Shown one piece after another: positions 59,661 through 64,000 of a stretch of DNA of 64,000 nt (position 1 is its first letter; the number at the start of each line of letters is the position of its first letter). A program made the translations under genes and the position numbers. The notes below the pieces were generated by a model, which was given only the letters and a program-made list of their open reading frames with translations, was not told the origin of the DNA and made no database searches. Source of the stretch: Bradysia coprophila (Eukaryota; Arthropoda; Insecta; Diptera; Sciaridae); the NCBI RefSeq assembly GCF_014529535.1, contig NW_023503329.1, positions 3,305,367-3,369,366 of the forward strand, in the 5' to 3' direction.

Positions 59661-60331
59661 CACAGCGACGACAAAAATCCGACATCTAATTTCATATAAA
59701 AAATGGCTGTGAGGTGACTTGCAGTGCTGACAAGGTATAATTAGAGAAGAACAGAAAATGCGATAATACCGATACGTGTATGAGCGTGGTTTTGAAAAAT
59801 GGCACGACTAAAATCCGACTATTCCGGTATTTTCTGTGTTACAAATAAATATTTAATTTATAAAGGACAGCCAAGTAACGGCAGAGTAAAAGAAACCAGG
59901 CAGGAGCGGTTCATTTTCGAAACATCAAAAAAGTGACCAAATACACTGTATGAAAATGAACTCAAATGAACACTGACACTATAGTCGCAAGCGCTACTGC
60001 CTGGTTTACTTTACTTACTCTGCAGTGGAGATGTTAAATATTCGAGTTTTCGCATTTTAGTACGCACTGCCGCGCCGGCATGGTAGACTATATACAAAAT
60101 TTCATATGAGTGTACGTAACTCTCGGTTCGTAAAATCAAAACTTGTGTTGGTGCATAATGCATACATCTATAGAATCCAAGGTACATATAGTGTGGAGGT
60201 AATGCCATTCAGACGCGACCTAGTACATTAGTACATAAATTCAAAGAAGATATCACGCTAAAAATCAAGCTTTACCAGCCACTGTCTTGAGACAAATTTT
60301 CTGAATAGAAAACTTTTCTTAAAGATAACTT

Positions 60332-60620
60332 TACGAGAGACTGATATGCACGTGGCATATCAGATTGAATGTCGACTATTATGAAATGAAACAAAATTTG
60401 TATTTCGTACGAAATATGCAATTATTAAGTCACATGATAATATACATAAGCAGAATTGGCGAAATCAAAAGAAAACTTTTCAAAATGATACAGGGAACGC
60501 CAGTTAAATTTAGACATGAATTTCCTTCAGCTGTTTCTCAGGTGGACTCTGGACTTTTCATACAAACACTGAATGAGCAGAAAAACAGCTGAAACAAATT
60601 TATGTTTAAATTTCACTTTG
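60332..60620. repeat. Dispersed repeat, copy 2, with an inverted tail
   Basis: Second copy of the 58123-58375 repeat. Its downstream part forms a foldback: TTTAGACATGAATTTCCTTC and AGCTGTTTCTC are mirrored by AGAAAAACAGCTGAAACAAA and TTTATGTTTAAA. The CAGCTGAAACAAATTTATG word also occurs at about 11036-11060. Confidence 0.75.
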
Positions 60621-61299
60621 TGGCCTATGTTTCCACATTTTTCAGGAACGATTTTGGAAAATCGAGAAAAATCAGAAAATTTGAATCGCTCAAAACCACT
60701 TACAGTGGAGGTGTGACGCAAGTCCTTTTATTCACTTACAAAAGAACTGATATCGGTTGGGATGACGCTTACAGCTTCGACTCGCATAAAGAAAAGCAAA
60801 AATTGTACCGAAAAAAATTCTAGAAAAAATAAATAAACAATGGACGCCCAAATTACGAAAATAAGTGAAAAGTAGTAGGAGGGGGAAAAGTCAAAAAAAT
60901 TGTGTGTTTATGTTCCTCAGTCCTGTGGATTTTTTTTTAAATTTTTTTTTAGTGTGAACGGACTTTCGTCATGGCCCTTTACTAATGTAAGGACATGATA
61001 ATTATCTCCAATTCTATTATATTTTTGATGAGACTATTTTTATTGATTTTGAGAAAATTCACAAAAAGTGAAAAAATTAGGGAAATTCTAGAAAACCAGG
61101 AAAACTTTTGTTTCCGTTTTCTGTCAAAAGTTGCAGTTGTTGCAGGAAAATTTGTCTCCAGGCAACCTACTATAGCTGCCACAGCTACAGCAGATAACAA
61201 CATAGATTACCTGGAGACAAAGTTACCTGCAATAGGTAAGATTTCAATTCTTTTTTGTGTGTATAGTGCTAGATTAATGCTTAGTTTCCTATTGCCAAA

Positions 61300-61397
61300 A
61301 AAGTACTCCGTGTGAGAGACAAAATTGAATTTTTTCAATTTTTCCTTTGTTTATTTGACAGCTTGCTCTCTCACGGCTCTCCCACGGAGTACTTTTG
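61300..61397. repeat. Short inverted-end repeat, copy 2
   Basis: AAAGTACTCCGTGTGAGAGA at the left is mirrored by CTCTCCCACGGAGTACTTTT at the right. Internal TTGACAGCTTGCTCTCTCAC matches, in reverse complement, the copy at 58423-58511. Confidence 0.8.
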
Positions 61398-63518
61398 TTG
61401 ATCTGAATGGACACTTAAACGTTACGAACAATGAAGAGTTCATAAATCGTATATTTAAAAGTAATTTCGAGGTATTGGCCCGCTTCATCAAAACAACTAA
61501 CAACTAGATTAAAAAGCCCCAACTGTCAATCGATTTTCTGAAATTAGACGAATTTTTGAAATCAAAATATACTTTTGTTACAGTTTAGTGATTTATATTT
61601 TAATTTAATTTACCTTACCAGTTACATATTGTACAAGTAAATTGCTGCTATTTAATTAAATAAATTAACCGAGAAAGAAAGAAACAAAATCTATTTTGAA
61701 TAAAGCTATCGTGATCTGGATGTCGTAAACTCAAGTTGTAATTAATCGTTGAAAAACTATAATTGAATTAAATTAAATTCCAATGGAAGGATGGGATGTC
61801 TTGTGTGACCGGGAACTATTTCCAATATACACAAGATTGATCAATAGACTCAAATTTACACCAAAATGACGCTGTAAACGACCGACATTGATCAAATATC
61901 TCATGGTATGTTGACAATAGATCCTTAGGATTAGGACAATGAAAAACAAAACAAAAATAATGAATTTGGTCAAGTTGTTTGTATATTTATTTACCGATGG
62001 AGGTATACTAAGATATCTAATCAAATTTTGTGAGTTGAAACATGATGATGAAGATGATGTCGATGATGATGTAATGGTTACCTTTTACTAAACTATTTAG
62101 CTTCATAGAAAATTGTAAATGAATTTTCATTTGTATGAAGACAAGAAAAAGCTTTGTTTTTCTACGTTTTTTGTTTAAAAAAAAAAGTGATTCACTTCTT
62201 TTGTGACGGGATTACGTTTGTGGCTTATCATATGAATCCGAATCAAATATACTTGCCATTATGTATGTAGGAAAAACGCACACATATTTCAATCTGAAGA
62301 ACTATTTGCCGAGTAGCCGTATCAATCTCATGTAAACTATACCGAGCTAAGTTTCGCAATGACACTGCTACATTTTTAACATTCGACGGACCCGAGTACC
62401 ATTCAGTGCCGGACTTACCCTATGGGCGTTCGGGCGATTGCCGAAGGGCCTTTTGATTTTTGTATTGATAAAGGGCAACGAAGGGCCTTTTGAAAAATTT
62501 CTTCATACAACGACCGAATGGCTTTTTTGAGCCAGTCCGGCACCGGTCCTATTAATAATATAGGGTAAACACTGTTAATTACGAGTCCCCTGCTAGGTAC
62601 GACCACTGACAGAGAAAAAATCGAGTCACACAAATGTGTGCTTGAACTGATATTACTGATATGTTTACCCTATTACCGTCTTCCGGTAAGAGTTCAATGA
62701 AGTCATTCGTTTCACCGAAATTGGTTCTCAAGAAACTGAGCGAATCTTGTCTTTTATTTGATCAATTGTCACATTTTTCTCTCTGATTAAAAACATTTAA
62801 TTGAAAACCGTTTCGTTTAATCCGAATAAATCCGAGACATGATCATGTCCAGTGAAAATGAACATCTAAAAGTACACGATTTTATGACTTTCTAGAATGG
62901 TCATTTCACATTTCACTATGGGTCTCCCTGGAATAAATTGACATAGCAATCAAATCAGTGCAGAGCTGGCTGTAACTATAACCGGAAAAGAATCACATGT
63001 TTTCTGATTAAAGGCAATTACGTTCAACAAACAATTATTTTAATAAAAATAAAAATGATTCATTCGCTACATACATAATGGCATAATATGTGATGTATTT
63101 GGTTGAAAAAAAAAAGAACAATTTGAATTTCTCAAAACGAACGAAATTATTTGAGAGATTAAAATGTGGCGAAAAATACACACAACGACGCGGCGTCAAG
63201 TCAATTCGCTCCGAATGTTTAATACAACGTTAAAAACAATGTTTTGACCGTTTTGACCGACGCAAGCTGCTATCGTTCATATTACGGCAAAATGTTAAAA
63301 ACTGAATGAAAAAAATAAAGAAAAATTCTAATGAAAATTCGATGGGAATGATGATTTTTCAGCAATTCTATATAGACGAAGTGTGTTTCGTAACAAATCA
63401 TTTTTTAGATAGAAAATTAAGTTTTTTTTCTCAAAAAAAAATTTAAAGAAAAGAATTCAGAATCTGAATTAAAAGTTCTCAATGTTTCCGATATTAAATG
63501 GTGTGATAAATAAATTCT

Positions 63519-64000
63519 TTAACTAGTGGAACATTGTTGAATCCGAGGACCCTGATGATAGTTTTCATCATCTTCTTCATAAGCTGCATGAGTATGTTGT
63601 GATCGTCGATTGTCTTGTGCTGGATCAAAATCAACCTAAATCGAGAAAATGAACGGCTTAGTCACCACAACAAAAAAAAAATTTAACAAACAATGTGTCC
63701 TTACCAATGAACATTCTTCCGCATCAATGGGAATATCCACTTTTGTCCGCGGCGGTAGACACTTTTCCAGTTGAGGTACTAATTCAGGCGCAATGGACGT
63801 CGGGAAAATCACTTGGAATTGAATAATGAGAAATCCCTTCTCGAATGGATTCTTATGCTGAGGCATTCCTTCGCCCGTAATACACTTAAAATCTTCGTTC
63901 TTAATAACGTCACCCGGCAAATTGGTTACAACCAATTGTCGTTCGTCCAAGGTCTTGATTAACTTTTGAAAACCGCACAACGCCTCCACCAACAGCAACG
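63519..64000 (-). CDS. Second DNAJA-type J-domain co-chaperone, 3' part only
   Basis: Tandem paralogue of the DNAJA gene on the same strand, cut by the window edge. Two exons are visible: from the right edge down to 63705, and 63635-63519. The intron falls at exactly the same codon (after EECSL, before VDFDP) as in the complete copy. Conserved blocks are ALCGFQKLIKTLDERQL, FKCITGEGMPQHKNPFEKG and FPTSIAPELVPQLEKCLPP, ending [16 protein letters not shown], again a CaaX farnesylation box (CSTS). The J domain and zinc domain lie beyond the window. The tail has a small His-rich difference (SQHTHAAYEEDDE). Divergence is substantial, so the duplication is not recent. Confidence 0.92.

Larger units (their letters stand above)
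59395..63518. other. Intergenic DNA between the two DNAJA paralogues
   Basis: 4.1 kb containing the DNAJA promoter with its heat-shock element, the second copies of the two repeats seen in DNAJA intron 1, and a further inverted pair TTGTCTCCAGGCAACCT / TTACCTGGAGACAA (61149-61220). A degenerate GATGAT repeat is at 62042-62072. No further gene supported. Confidence 0.5.

Noticed and set aside
60995-61507. Open frames at 61.0-61.5 kb
   Set aside because: They run through inverted repeats (61149-61220 and 61300-61397), so the frame is incidental.
1-64000. CRISPR array, operon or bacterial defence-type system
   Set aside because: The window is clearly eukaryotic nuclear DNA with spliced genes; no regular spacer-repeat arrays or prokaryotic gene clusters are present.

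Overview
The window looks like nuclear DNA of an insect, most likely a nematoceran fly. It is AT-rich. Coding sequences are split by short GT-AG introns, mostly about 55-75 bp. Several families point to insects: a methuselah-like GPCR, a ZAD zinc-finger protein and SLIMP, the insect mitochondrial seryl-tRNA-synthetase-like protein. The species assignment is inference; the gene families were recognised by reading the translations, without database searches.

Layout. 0-7 kb: a methuselah-like receptor (+, 5' end not found), the first four exons of the splicing helicase aquarius (-), a decayed non-LTR reverse transcriptase carrying small foldback transposons, and COX6C/cyclope (+). 8.7-16.2 kb: a ZAD C2H2 zinc-finger gene (-), the DNA-protein-crosslink protease Spartan (+) and mitochondrial enoyl-CoA hydratase (-). 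16.2-18.3 kb: a 1-kb foldback element. 18.3-28.1 kb: a dense housekeeping block with TRAPPC10 (-), SLIMP (+), XRCC4 (-) and NMD3 (+), arranged as divergent and convergent pairs. 28.1-44.3 kb: about 16 kb without a recognisable protein gene, rich in palindromic elements. 44.3-47.8 kb: tRNA-Ser(GCU) and a ZNF800-like zinc-finger gene (+). 47.8-56.7 kb: gene-poor, with two small two-exon candidate genes, one candidate secreted peptide and a second, badly decayed retroelement (-). 56.7-64 kb: a type I DnaJ (DNAJA) gene (-) with a perfect heat-shock element upstream, and the 3' part of a second, tandem DNAJA paralogue running off the right edge.

Functionally this is a mosaic of unrelated housekeeping genes: splicing, respiration, genome repair, fatty-acid oxidation, vesicle tethering, mitochondrial function, 60S export and chaperoning. 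I see no operon-like or island-like system. The most unusual material is (i) the range of perfect or near-perfect foldback elements, including one family with 8-9 bp target duplications and one 1-kb hairpin with internally duplicated arms, (ii) short two-exon or secreted-peptide candidates at 50-53 kb, and (iii) the DNAJA duplication with repeats shared between its intron and its upstream region.
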